Source: Bacillota bacterium (GTDB lineage Bacteria; Bacillota; Clostridia; Saccharofermentanales; DTU023). Taken from it: DNA of 24,229 nt. Every line of letters starts with the position of its first letter. The first letter of the stretch is position 1. The translations under genes and the position numbers were made by a program. Shown in pieces: positions 13,806 through 22,425 of the stretch. The stretch spans positions 1 to 24,229 of the forward strand of contig JAFAAL010000038.1 of the NCBI GenBank assembly GCA_023426575.1. Direction: 5' to 3'. Below the pieces are notes generated by a model. That model was not told where the DNA came from. It saw only the letters and a program-made list of their open reading frames with translations, and made no database searches.

Positions 13806-15827
13806 ATGGCACTTTCTCTCTACGATTCACGATCTGAAAAATGGCCCGAGGCCTATGCGACGGCGGATCTCATCGTCGTTGGGGCGGGGCACGCGGGCTG
13901 TGAGGCGGCGGTTGCAGCGGCCAAGCTCGGCTGCAAGACGCTGCTCTTTACGATGACCTTAGACTCTTTGGCCAATATGCCCTGCAATCCCAATATCGGC
14001 GGCACGGCCAAGGGGCAGCTCGTGCGCGAGATCGATGCCCTCGGGGGGATCATGGGTCTCATTGCCGACCAGGAATTTATCCAGTTTCGCATGCTCAACA
14101 GCTCAAAGGGGGCGGCTGTCCTCTCGCCACGCGCTCAGATGGATCGCACGCAGTATCAGCGGCGGATGAAGGAGTATCTCGAGACTGTGCCGAATCTCAT
14201 GCTCTTTCAGGCCGAGATCTCCGACTTGCTCGTGGCGGAGGGGAGTCTTGACGATCCCTATCAGGCGCGGCAGCGGGTCATCGGCGTCAGAAGCCGCATG
14301 GGGGTTGACTATCTGGCACCTGCGGTCGTCCTCGCCTGTGGCACCTTCCTCGAGGCTCGGGTGATCATCGGCGATGCTGTGGCATCCTCGGGACCTGATG
14401 GGCTCGCGCCCGCGCTCGGCCTCTCGGACTCGCTGCGCGAGCTGGGGCTGCCGCTGAAGCGCTTTAAGACGGGGACGCCCTCGCGCATGCATCGGCGCTC
14501 GCTGGCCCTCGAGAAGCTGGAGCAGCAGCCCAATGACGAGCGCTCGCTGCCCTTCTCCTTTGCCAATGAGGACAGTGCGACTTGGCAGCCCAAGGCGGAG
14601 CTGCCCTGCTGGTTGACCTGGACGACGGAGGCGACGCGGCAGCTCATCCTCGACAATATCGATCGCTCGCCTCTCTACTCGGGGGTCATCGAGAGTGTGG
14701 GGCCGCGCTACTGTCCCTCACTCGAGGATAAGTACGTCAAGTTCCCAGAGCACGAGCGCCATCACGTCTTCCTCGAGCCGACGGGGCTCGACACGGCAGA
14801 AATCTACGCCTCGGGTCTCTCGACCTCGATGCCTGTCGATGTGCAGAAGGGGATGCTCGAGACGATTCCAGGTCTCGAAGAGGCCGAGATGCTGCGCTTT
14901 GGCTATGCCATAGAGTATGACCTGATCGACCCGACCGAGCTCGACTTGAGCCTGAGGGTGCGCAAGGTCCAGGGCCTCTATACCGCGGGCCAGATCAATG
15001 GCTCCTCGGGCTATGAGGAGGCGGCGGCCCAGGGCCTCGTCGCAGGGATCAATGCGGCCCACGCGGTCCTCGGCCGCGAACCCCTGATCGTCGACCGCAG
15101 CGAAGCCTATATCGGCGTCCTGATCGATGATCTGGTCTCCAAGGGGACGAACGAGCCCTACCGCCTGATGACAGCACGGGCCGAATACCGTCTGCTCCTC
15201 CGCCAGGATAATGCCGATGCCCGTCTGACGCCGCGCGGCTATGAGCTCGGGCTGATCTCTGAAGAGCGTTATCAGAAGTTCCGGAGAAAAGAAGCGCGGA
15301 TGCAAAGAGAGCTCGAGCGCCTCGCCGCGACTCGAGTCAGCAGTCAAGATCCTGCCCTCCAGGCCCTGCTCGCAAAGGCGGGCAGCAGCCTCAAGCCGGG
15401 CAGCTTCTCCCTCAAGGAGCTCTTAAAGCGGCCTGAAATTAGCTATGAGGCGCTGGCCCCCGTCGATCCCGAACGGCCAGAGATCTGCCTCGATCCCGAC
15501 CTGCGCGAAGCCGCAGGGGAAAGGGTCCTCGGCCCCGCCGAGGCCGCTGGCGTCGCCCTGGCGATCAAGTATGAGGGCTATATCAAATTGGACCTCGAGC
15601 GGATCCGAAAATTCCAGGATCTCGAGACGAAATTGATTCCGACTGATTTCGATTACAGCGCCCTCTCGGGCCTCAGCATCGAGGCGCGGCAGAAACTGGC
15701 TGCCCGCCAGCCGCACTCCCTCGGCCAAGCCAGCCGCATCTCCGGGGTCTCACCCGCAGATATCTCGGTCCTGATGGTAGCGCTGAAGGCGGCGCAGCAG
15801 CGAGGAGAGAAAGGGGGGCAAGCATGA
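13806..15827 (+). CDS. mnmG: tRNA uridine-34 modification enzyme MnmG (FAD-dependent)
   Basis: The FAD-binding partner of MnmE. The dinucleotide-binding motif is VGAGHAGCEAA (25-35). The conserved cysteine loop MPCNPNIGG follows, then GPRYCPSLEDKYVKFPE with the second conserved cysteine, GLYTAGQINGSSGYEEAAAQG, and the C-terminal SRISGVSPADISVL. At 673 residues it is about 35-45 longer than usual, through a ~15-residue N-terminal extension and small insertions; no domain is missing. It starts 8 bp after mnmE with only a weak ribosome site (TTGAGA), and overlaps rsmG in an ATGA. Confidence 0.97.
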   Translation: MALSLYDSRSEKWPEAYATADLIVVGAGHAGCEAAVAAAKLGCKTLLFTMTLDSLANMPCNPNIGGTAKGQLVREIDALGGIMGLIADQEFIQFRMLNSSKGAAVLSPRAQMDRTQYQRRMKEYLETVPNLMLFQAEISDLLVAEGSLDDPYQARQRVIGVRSRMGVDYLAPAVVLACGTFLEARVIIGDAVASSGPDGLAPALGLSDSLRELGLPLKRFKTGTPSRMHRRSLALEKLEQQPNDERSLPFSFANEDSATWQPKAELPCWLTWTTEATRQLILDNIDRSPLYSGVIESVGPRYCPSLEDKYVKFPEHERHHVFLEPTGLDTAEIYASGLSTSMPVDVQKGMLETIPGLEEAEMLRFGYAIEYDLIDPTELDLSLRVRKVQGLYTAGQINGSSGYEEAAAQGLVAGINAAHAVLGREPLIVDRSEAYIGVLIDDLVSKGTNEPYRLMTARAEYRLLLRQDNADARLTPRGYELGLISEERYQKFRRKEARMQRELERLAATRVSSQDPALQALLAKAGSSLKPGSFSLKELLKRPEISYEALAPVDPERPEICLDPDLREAAGERVLGPAEAAGVALAIKYEGYIKLDLERIRKFQDLETKLIPTDFDYSALSGLSIEARQKLAARQPHSLGQASRISGVSPADISVLMVALKAAQQRGEKGGQA

Positions 15828-16570
15828 CTGATCTGGAGAGACGGCTCAAGGAGGCCCTGCTCACGGCGAAGACGCTGATTGGTCCAGAGGCCCTAGCGAG
15901 CATTGATGCTGGGGCGCTAGCGCGGCTTAGCCGCTACTTTGAACTCTTGCGAGAGGCCAATCGAGAGCTGAACTTGACGGCGCGTGACAGCGCCGAGGAA
16001 ATGGCGACCCTTCACTTACTCGACAGCTTACTCCTCTTGCCGACCTTGCCAGAGGCTTCGACGTCCTCTCGCTACTTGGACCTCGGCACGGGGGCTGGCA
16101 TTCCGGGACTGGTCTTAAAGATCCTGCGTCCCGAGCTCGAGACGCTGCTGGTCGACTCTCTAAAGAAGCGTCTGAACTTCCTCGATGGCGTCATCAGGGA
16201 GCTCGGTCTCGAGGGTGTCGAGACTTGTCATGGACGATTTGAGGATCTGGCCCATGAGCCAGCCTATCGCGCACAGTTCGACTATGTGACGGCGCGGGCG
16301 GTCGCTCCGCTGCCGACGCTCCTCGAATATGCGGCGGCATTTGTCCGACCCGGGGGGCGTTTCGTCGCCCAGAAGGCGAGCCAGGTCGATCGCGAGATCC
16401 GCGAGGCCCAGCATGCCCTGCGAGTCCTCAACTTAGACTTTAGAGATCGCCAGGACTACCTCCTGCCGCCCGAGGGGGCCGAGCGTGCCCTCCTGATCTT
16501 TGAGGCGGTGGGCGAGCTCAGCCACAAGTACCCGAGGCGTCCGCAGAAAATCAAGGACTATCCACTCTAG
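15824..16570 (+). CDS. rsmG: 16S rRNA (guanine527-N7)-methyltransferase
   Basis: A 248-residue SAM-dependent methyltransferase (GidB family) that modifies G527 in the 530 loop of 16S rRNA; loss gives low-level streptomycin resistance in other species. The SAM motif I is YLDLGTGAGIPGLVL (84-98), the acidic motif II VDSLKKR (110-116), and the later TARAVAPLPTLLEYA and GGRFVAQKAS stretches match the family. AGGGGGG lies 5 nt before ATG 15824. It is the last gene of the rpmH-type block; the next gene, gyrA, has its own promoter. Confidence 0.96.
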   Translation: MTDLERRLKEALLTAKTLIGPEALASIDAGALARLSRYFELLREANRELNLTARDSAEEMATLHLLDSLLLLPTLPEASTSSRYLDLGTGAGIPGLVLKILRPELETLLVDSLKKRLNFLDGVIRELGLEGVETCHGRFEDLAHEPAYRAQFDYVTARAVAPLPTLLEYAAAFVRPGGRFVAQKASQVDREIREAQHALRVLNLDFRDRQDYLLPPEGAERALLIFEAVGELSHKYPRRPQKIKDYPL

Positions 16571-16611
16571 GCTTTTGGCCTATGACGGCGCGCGTCTCCA
16601 GGCCCTCTCTG

Positions 16612-16620
16612 TGCTATAAT
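16612..16620 (+). promoter_or_regulatory. Promoter of gyrA (extended -10)
   Basis: TGCTATAAT is a perfect extended -10 (TGnTATAAT). The -35 region (GCGTCT at 17 bp spacing) is poor. It lies 38 bp upstream of the gyrA ATG. Confidence 0.7.
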
Positions 16621-16657
16621 AGGAAAGATATTTATAACTGAGTAGCAGGAGGAGCCG

Positions 16658-19240
16658 ATGGCTGACGACAAGAAGGAGCTGCGCGAGGACAAGCTGCCGA
16701 AGACTGCGGCGCAGCTCGCCCAGGAACGTGAAGCGGAAGTGGACTATGCTTTCCGCGAGCAAGAGCAAAATATTATTCCCGTCAATTTAGAAGATGAGAT
16801 GCGCCAGTCGTTTATCGACTATGCGATGAGTGTCATTACGGACCGGGCGATCCCCGATGTCCGCGACGGCCTGAAACCAGTACATCGCCGCATTCTCTAC
16901 TCGATGCAGATGCAGGGATTTACCCCCGATAAGCCGTACCGCAAGTGTGCGACGACGGTCGGTGATGTCATCGGTCACTACCATCCGCACGGTGATATGG
17001 CGGTCTATGACGCGATGGTCCGGCTTGCGCAGTCCTTCGCGATGCGCTATCCCCTGGTCGATGGCCACGGGAACTTCGGCTCTCGCGACGGCGATCCCCC
17101 CGCGGCCTACCGTTATACCGAGGCGCGTCTGCAGAAGCTGGCTTCGCAGATGATGCAGGACCTGAACAAGGACACCGTCGACTTCCAGCTGAACTTCTCA
17201 GAGGAATTGATGGAGCCGGAGGTCTTTCCAGCAGGTTTCCCGAACCTTCTCGTCAATGGCTCGACCGGCATAGCCGTCGGCATGACGACGAATATTCCGC
17301 CGCACAATCTCGGTGAGGTCGTGGCGGCGACGATCCACTTGATCGATCATCCCGAGGCCGACGCCGACGAACTCATGGAGCATCTGCCGGGGCCCGACTT
17401 CCCCACTGGGGGCATGATCCTCGGCACCTCGGGCATTCGCGCGGCCTACCGCAGCGGACGCGGCAAGATCATCGTCCGCTCGCACTGCGAGGTCGAGGAG
17501 ATGGCCCACGGGCGCTACCGCATCGTCGTCCATGACCTGCCCTATATGGTCAACAAGGCGCGACTGATCGAGCGCATCGCCGAGCAGGTCAAGGACCGTC
17601 GCATCGAGGGCATCGCCGATATCCGCGACGAGTCCGACCGCAACGAGGAGATCCGCATCGTCATCGAGCTCAAGCGCGATGCGACGCCGACCGTCGTCCT
17701 CAACCAACTCTACAAGCACACGCAGCTCCAGGACAGTTTCTCAGTCAATATCCTCGCCCTCGTCAAGGACGGCGAGGGCCATCTCGCGCCAAAACTCGTC
17801 AATCTCCCGCAGGCGCTCCAGTACTTCATCGATCACCAGAGCGAGGTCATCACGCGGCGCACCCGCTTTGACCTCGAAAATGCTGCGGCCAGACGTCACA
17901 TCGTCGAGGGCCTGATTATGGCGCTCGACCAGATCGACGAGGTGATCTCGACGATCCGCGCCTCCAAGAACAGCCAAGAGGCCAAGGAGAACCTCATGGC
18001 CAAGTTCGGCTTCAGCGAGCGCCAGGCCCAGCACGTCGGCGACATGCGCCTCTGGCGCCTCTCTGGCCTCGAGCGCGATAAGGTCAAGGCCGAACACGCG
18101 GAACTCTCCGAGCGCATCGCCTATTACGAGAGCATCCTGGCCGATCGGCAGCTGCTCCTGGGGCTTTTGAAAGATGAATTGCTGGCTCTGACGGAGCGCT
18201 TTGACGATGAGCGGCGCACGACGATTGAACTCGGCCTCTTCGGCGATGTCGACGATGAGTCTCTGATCGAGGAGGAACAAATTGTCGTCACGATGAGCCA
18301 TGCGGGCTATATCAAGCGGATGCCGACGACGGTCTATGCCAGCCAGCACCGCGGTGGGCGTGGGATCGCGGGGATGCAGACGCGGGATGAGGACTTTGTC
18401 GATACGATTTTGACGACCTCGACGCATGACTACCTGCTCTTCTTCACGAATCGCGGCCGCGTCTTCAGCCTCAAGGGCTATCAGATCCCAGAGTCTGGGC
18501 GCCAGGCGCGCGGCATGGCAATTGTCAACCTCCTGCAACTTGCAGCTGACGAGACGATTTCCTCGATTGTCCCCCTGGCCTCTCTCGATCTCGAGGGGCA
18601 TCTGCTCTTTGCCACGCGCTCAGGTCTCGTCAAGAAGACGGAGCTTCGAGAATACGCCAATTTGAACCGCGGCGGCCTGATCGCGATTGCCCTCAGGACC
18701 GACGACGAGGTCGTCTCGGTCCGTCTCGTCCCAGACGATGCCGAGCTCGTCCTAGTCACGCGCCAGGGCATGGCGATCCACTTCAGTGTCTCCGATGTCC
18801 GCGCCACGGGCCGAAATACCATGGGTGTGCGGGGCATCCGCCTCGGCGCCGGCGACCGTGTCATCGGCATGGTCGTCGCGAAGCCGGAGGAGAGCCTCCT
18901 GGTCGTCTCCGAGAAGGGCTACGGCAAGCGCAGCCTGATCAGCGACTACCGGCAGCAGGCGCGCGGCGGCAAGGGCCTCATCACCTATAAGATCACCGAA
19001 AAGACGGGTGAGCTCATCGCAGCCGCCCTCGTCACGGATGAAAACGACCTCCTCCTGATCAACAATCAGGGCGTGATCATCCGCATCCACCTCGCAGAAA
19101 TTCCGATCTTCAGCCGCAACACCCAGGGCGTCACCCTGATGCGCTGTCGCGGCGAGGCGCAGGTCGTCGACCTGGCCATCGTCGAGCGGGAGAGCGAAGC
19201 GCCAGCCGAGAGCGTCGAGCTGGACGAAAAAGAGGAGTAA
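16658..19240 (+). CDS. gyrA: DNA gyrase subunit A
   Basis: Catalytic subunit of DNA gyrase (A2B2), which cuts and reseals DNA and, through its C-terminal wheel, introduces negative supercoils. 860 residues. The conserved core starts near residue 43 (NLEDEMRQSFIDYAMSVI) after a charged extension of ~35 residues. Quinolone region: HYHPHGDMAVYD (108-118), with the catalytic tyrosine Y153 in RYTEARL. The C-terminal beta-pinwheel has several blade repeats (GRNTMGVRGIRLG, ARGGKGLITYKI, SRNTQGVTLMRC) and a GyrA box QHRGGRG near 562, which separates it from ParC, though it is slightly degenerate. It ends with an acidic tail. CAGGAGGAG precedes ATG 16658. The usual partner gyrB is not in the window. 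Confidence 0.93.
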   Translation: MADDKKELREDKLPKTAAQLAQEREAEVDYAFREQEQNIIPVNLEDEMRQSFIDYAMSVITDRAIPDVRDGLKPVHRRILYSMQMQGFTPDKPYRKCATTVGDVIGHYHPHGDMAVYDAMVRLAQSFAMRYPLVDGHGNFGSRDGDPPAAYRYTEARLQKLASQMMQDLNKDTVDFQLNFSEELMEPEVFPAGFPNLLVNGSTGIAVGMTTNIPPHNLGEVVAATIHLIDHPEADADELMEHLPGPDFPTGGMILGTSGIRAAYRSGRGKIIVRSHCEVEEMAHGRYRIVVHDLPYMVNKARLIERIAEQVKDRRIEGIADIRDESDRNEEIRIVIELKRDATPTVVLNQLYKHTQLQDSFSVNILALVKDGEGHLAPKLVNLPQALQYFIDHQSEVITRRTRFDLENAAARRHIVEGLIMALDQIDEVISTIRASKNSQEAKENLMAKFGFSERQAQHVGDMRLWRLSGLERDKVKAEHAELSERIAYYESILADRQLLLGLLKDELLALTERFDDERRTTIELGLFGDVDDESLIEEEQIVVTMSHAGYIKRMPTTVYASQHRGGRGIAGMQTRDEDFVDTILTTSTHDYLLFFTNRGRVFSLKGYQIPESGRQARGMAIVNLLQLAADETISSIVPLASLDLEGHLLFATRSGLVKKTELREYANLNRGGLIAIALRTDDEVVSVRLVPDDAELVLVTRQGMAIHFSVSDVRATGRNTMGVRGIRLGAGDRVIGMVVAKPEESLLVVSEKGYGKRSLISDYRQQARGGKGLITYKITEKTGELIAAALVTDENDLLLINNQGVIIRIHLAEIPIFSRNTQGVTLMRCRGEAQVVDLAIVERESEAPAESVELDEKEE

Positions 19241-19243
19241 GAG

Positions 19244-20416
19244 ATGAGAAATTTTGACTTTGTGTCCCCGACCTACTTTGCCTTCGGGCGTGAGAGCGAA
19301 GAGCGCACGGGCCAGCTCTGCCGCCAATTTGGCGCGGGCAAGGTCCTCGTCCACTACGGCCAGGGCTCGGTCGTCAAGTCGGGCCTCCTAGCCAAGGTCC
19401 GCGCCTCCCTCGAGGCTGCCGAGCTCCCCTATGTCGAGCTTGGCGGCGTCGTGCCGAACCCCCACCTCTCCCTGGTCTATGAGGGCATAGAGATCTGCCG
19501 CCGCGAGGGCGTCGACTTTGTCTTGGCCGTCGGCGCAGGCTCTGCCATCGACTCGGCAAAAGCCATCGCCATGGGCGCCGTCAACTCTGAGGATATCTGG
19601 CGCATTATCGAGGAGGGCCTGCCGATCGAGGCCGCTCTGCCCCTTGCGACCGTTTTGACCTTGCCGGCAACGGGCTCAGAATCCTCGGCCTCGACCGTCA
19701 TCAGCAACACGGTGACGAAGCAAAAATACGGCTATGGCTCGGACCTCATCCGTCCCGTCTTTGCCGTCATGAATCCCGAATTGACCTTTACCCTGCCGCC
19801 CTTTCAGACGGCCTGTGGCGTCATGGACATGATGAGCCACCTCTTTGAGCGCTATCTCAGCCCGACGCCCAATGTCGACTTTACAGATCGCCTGATCGAG
19901 GGCGCTCTCCAGTCGATCATCCACAACACGAAGATCGTCATGCGCGAACCCGTCAACTATGCGGCTCGGGCCAATCTCATGTGGGCGGGCACCATCGCTC
20001 ACAACAATGTGCTCGGTGTCGGCCGTCAGCAGGACTGGTCCTCCCATGCAATTGAGCACGAGCTTTCAGCCCTCCATGATGTGGCCCATGGCGCAGGGCT
20101 CGCCGTCGTCTTCCCCGCCTTTATGCGCTATACGCTCGATGCGGATGTCGCTCGCTATGCCCAGCTCGCCCATCGCGTCTGGGGCATCCCGATCGACTTT
20201 TCCAATCTCAGACGGACGGCGATTGAGGGCATTGAGGCCCTCGAACACTTTATCGAGCGCGAGCTGCAGCTGCCCTTGAAACTTGAGGCGCTCGGCGCGA
20301 GTCCAGAAGACATCGACTACGTGGCCGAACACTGCCGCATGCGGGGTGAGAAGCTCGGCAGCTTCTCGCCGCTGAGCCGCGACGATATCCGCGAGCTCTT
20401 AAAGCTCGCCCTCTAG
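19244..20416 (+). CDS. Iron-containing alcohol dehydrogenase (YqhD/BDH type)
   Basis: A 390-residue group III alcohol dehydrogenase, probably reducing aldehydes (such as butanal) with NADPH. Cofactor-binding elements YGQGSVVKSG (38-47) and VGAGSAIDSAKA (96-107) correspond to YGGGS and the glycine-rich loop of YqhD/BDH. The metal ligands expected from that family align with D195, H199, H268 and H282 (VMDMMSHL, HAIEHELSALHDVAHG). ATG 19244 lies 3 bp after the gyrA stop, and its ribosome site GAGGAG is inside the last gyrA codons, so it is coupled to gyrA. No clear terminator follows. The exact substrate cannot be told. Confidence 0.93.
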   Translation: MRNFDFVSPTYFAFGRESEERTGQLCRQFGAGKVLVHYGQGSVVKSGLLAKVRASLEAAELPYVELGGVVPNPHLSLVYEGIEICRREGVDFVLAVGAGSAIDSAKAIAMGAVNSEDIWRIIEEGLPIEAALPLATVLTLPATGSESSASTVISNTVTKQKYGYGSDLIRPVFAVMNPELTFTLPPFQTACGVMDMMSHLFERYLSPTPNVDFTDRLIEGALQSIIHNTKIVMREPVNYAARANLMWAGTIAHNNVLGVGRQQDWSSHAIEHELSALHDVAHGAGLAVVFPAFMRYTLDADVARYAQLAHRVWGIPIDFSNLRRTAIEGIEALEHFIERELQLPLKLEALGASPEDIDYVAEHCRMRGEKLGSFSPLSRDDIRELLKLAL

Positions 20417-20468
20417 AACTCTCCTTGGGCAGAGTCAAGAGAAGCTCTGACCTAAGAAATGGAAATCA

Positions 20469-20497
20469 GTCAAAATACGGCAGAACTCGTCAAAATA
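20469..20497 (+). repeat. Two direct copies of GTCAAAATA upstream of pepF
   Basis: GTCAAAATA at 20469-20477 and 20489-20497, a 20-bp repeat period (about two helical turns), just upstream of the pepF promoter. A third copy is at 23908-23916, upstream of the rRNA promoter. It may be a regulator site; the sequence alone does not prove it. Confidence 0.4.
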
Positions 20498-20502
20498 ACG
20501 CT

Positions 20503-20530
20503 TTGCAGGCTCTGCCAGAATCTCTAAACT
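20503..20530 (+). promoter_or_regulatory. Probable pepF promoter
   Basis: -35 TTGCAG (20503-20508), 16-bp spacer, -10 TAAACT (20525-20530). The 137-bp gap between adh and pepF holds this promoter, the GTCAAAATA pair and a weak 5-bp inverted repeat (CAGAG / CTCTG) without a T-tract. Confidence 0.5.
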
Positions 20531-20553
20531 GGAGATAGTGAGGAGTCCATCAA

Positions 20554-22392
20554 ATGAACTTATGGCAAGAGTTAAATTCAGATCAAGTCGCACAGAGCCA
20601 GAAGAGCCTCCAGCGCTCCGAGGTTGACCCGGCGCTCTGCTGGGACCTCTCTCAGATCTTTACGGATCAGGCGGCGTGGGAAGAGGCCTTTCAGGAACTC
20701 AAGGCGAGCTATCCGAGGCTTGCGGAATATGCTGGCAAGCTCGGGGACTCGGCAGCGACATTAAAGTCATATCTCGAGTTCAGCGAGAAGATAGGTCGAG
20801 AGCTCAGTCAGCTCTACGTCTACGCCTCGCATCTCTCGGATCAGGACAAGGGAAATAGCGAGAATGCCGCTCTCCTCGCCCGCATCTCGGCGCTAGCCAC
20901 TGAGATCTCCGCGGCAGAGGCCTACGCCCAGCCAGAGCTGATTGCCCTGGGACGGGAGAAGATCGATGGCTTCGTCCAGGAGCTTCCAGAGCTGGAACTC
21001 TATGTCCATGACTTTGACAAGCTCTTCCGGCGGGCCGACCACGTTTTGCCTGCTCGGGAGGAGGAGATTCTCGCAGCGGCCTCGGAACTTCTCGAGGCCG
21101 GGTCTAAGGTCTTCTCGGTCCTCAATAATGCTGATCTCAAGTTCCCGGACGTTCAGGACGGGAAGGGGGAGTGGAAGCCGCTCAATCACTCAACCTTTGG
21201 ACTCTACTTGCAGTCTCAGGATCGGGTGCTGAGAGAGAATACCTTCCAGACCTATTATGCCGTCTACGAGCAGTTCCAGAACACGCTGGCGATGACGCTC
21301 TCGCGGCAGATCAAGCGGGACAACTTGCTGGCGAAGCTGCGGGCCTTCCCCTCGGCGCGGGCGGCCGCAGTCTTCAACAATGCGATTGATGAGGCCGTCC
21401 CCCAGGGTCTGATCGACCTCGTCAATCGACACCTAAGTCTCCTGCACCGCTTTGTCGCCCTGAAGAAGCGTCTTACGGGTCTGTCAGAACTCCACTGCTA
21501 CGACCTCTACCTCCCCTATGGTGAGAGTGAGCGACGCTACACGATCGACGAGGCCAAGGAGATCCTCTTTACCGCTCTGGCGCCCCTCGGCGAGGGCTAT
21601 GTCGAGATCTTGCGGACGGCGTTTAGAGAGAGGTGGATTGACTTTGCCGTCAACCAGGGCAAGCGCTCCGGCGCCTATTCCGGGGGTTGCTACGACAGCT
21701 TCCCCTACATCCTCATCTCCTGGCAGGGGACGAGAGAGAATCTCTATACTCTGGCTCATGAGCTGGGCCACTCCTGCCACTCTTATCTGACGCGCAAGAC
21801 GCAGCCAGCGGTCTACGGTCACTACTCGATCTTCCTGGCGGAGATCGCCTCGACGACCAACGAGAACCTCTTGACGCAGTATCTCCTGGCTCACGAGAGC
21901 GATCCTGAGGAGGTCAAGAGCATCCGCTTCAACTGGCTCGAGCGCTTCAAGTCGACGATTTTCAGGCAGACTCAGTTTGCTGAGTTTGAACACGCCATTC
22001 ACCTGGCCGATCAGGCGGGGACGGCGCTGACCTCAGATTATCTCAATCGAGAATACGCCGAGCTCAATCAGCGCTATTACGGCGATGAGCTCCATGCGGA
22101 CCCCGAGATTCGCCTCGAGTGGTCTCGGATTCCGCACTTTTACTACAACTACTACGTCTACCAGTACGCCACGGGCTTCGCGGCGGCCGTCAGCTTTGCC
22201 GAGATGATTGCCGAAGAGGGTGAGAGCGCGAGAGATCGCTACCTCAGCTATCTCAAGGCAGGCTGCTCAGACTATCCCCTGCCCATTCTCAAGACGGCAG
22301 GCATCGATATGCTGAAGCCAGAGGCGCTGGAGAGAGCCATGGAGCGCTTTGAGCGTGAGCTCACAGCGTTTGAGAAAATGCTCGACGCCTAG
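20554..22392 (+). CDS. pepF: Oligoendopeptidase F (M3B zinc metallopeptidase)
   Basis: Cytoplasmic oligopeptidase that cuts peptides of roughly 7-17 residues; a natural partner of oligopeptide import. 612 residues, usual length. The zinc site is intact: HELGHSCHSYL with H402, E403 and H406, and third ligand E430 in LAEIASTTNE. The M3B N-terminal helical domain is present, and the substrate-side tyrosines occur in the stretch HFYYNYYVYQYATGFAAA. No signal peptide. GAGGAG stands 8 nt before ATG 20554. It has its own promoter. Confidence 0.96.
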   Translation: MNLWQELNSDQVAQSQKSLQRSEVDPALCWDLSQIFTDQAAWEEAFQELKASYPRLAEYAGKLGDSAATLKSYLEFSEKIGRELSQLYVYASHLSDQDKGNSENAALLARISALATEISAAEAYAQPELIALGREKIDGFVQELPELELYVHDFDKLFRRADHVLPAREEEILAAASELLEAGSKVFSVLNNADLKFPDVQDGKGEWKPLNHSTFGLYLQSQDRVLRENTFQTYYAVYEQFQNTLAMTLSRQIKRDNLLAKLRAFPSARAAAVFNNAIDEAVPQGLIDLVNRHLSLLHRFVALKKRLTGLSELHCYDLYLPYGESERRYTIDEAKEILFTALAPLGEGYVEILRTAFRERWIDFAVNQGKRSGAYSGGCYDSFPYILISWQGTRENLYTLAHELGHSCHSYLTRKTQPAVYGHYSIFLAEIASTTNENLLTQYLLAHESDPEEVKSIRFNWLERFKSTIFRQTQFAEFEHAIHLADQAGTALTSDYLNREYAELNQRYYGDELHADPEIRLEWSRIPHFYYNYYVYQYATGFAAAVSFAEMIAEEGESARDRYLSYLKAGCSDYPLPILKTAGIDMLKPEALERAMERFERELTAFEKMLDA

Positions 22393-22425
22393 ATTGAGAC
22401 AGGGGGCGGCGGGCAGGAGGACGAT

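Noticed and set aside
17741..18601. Long minus-strand open frame (286 codons) opposite gyrA
   Set aside because: Shadow of gyrA codon bias; its translation has no recognisable domain and no start signals.
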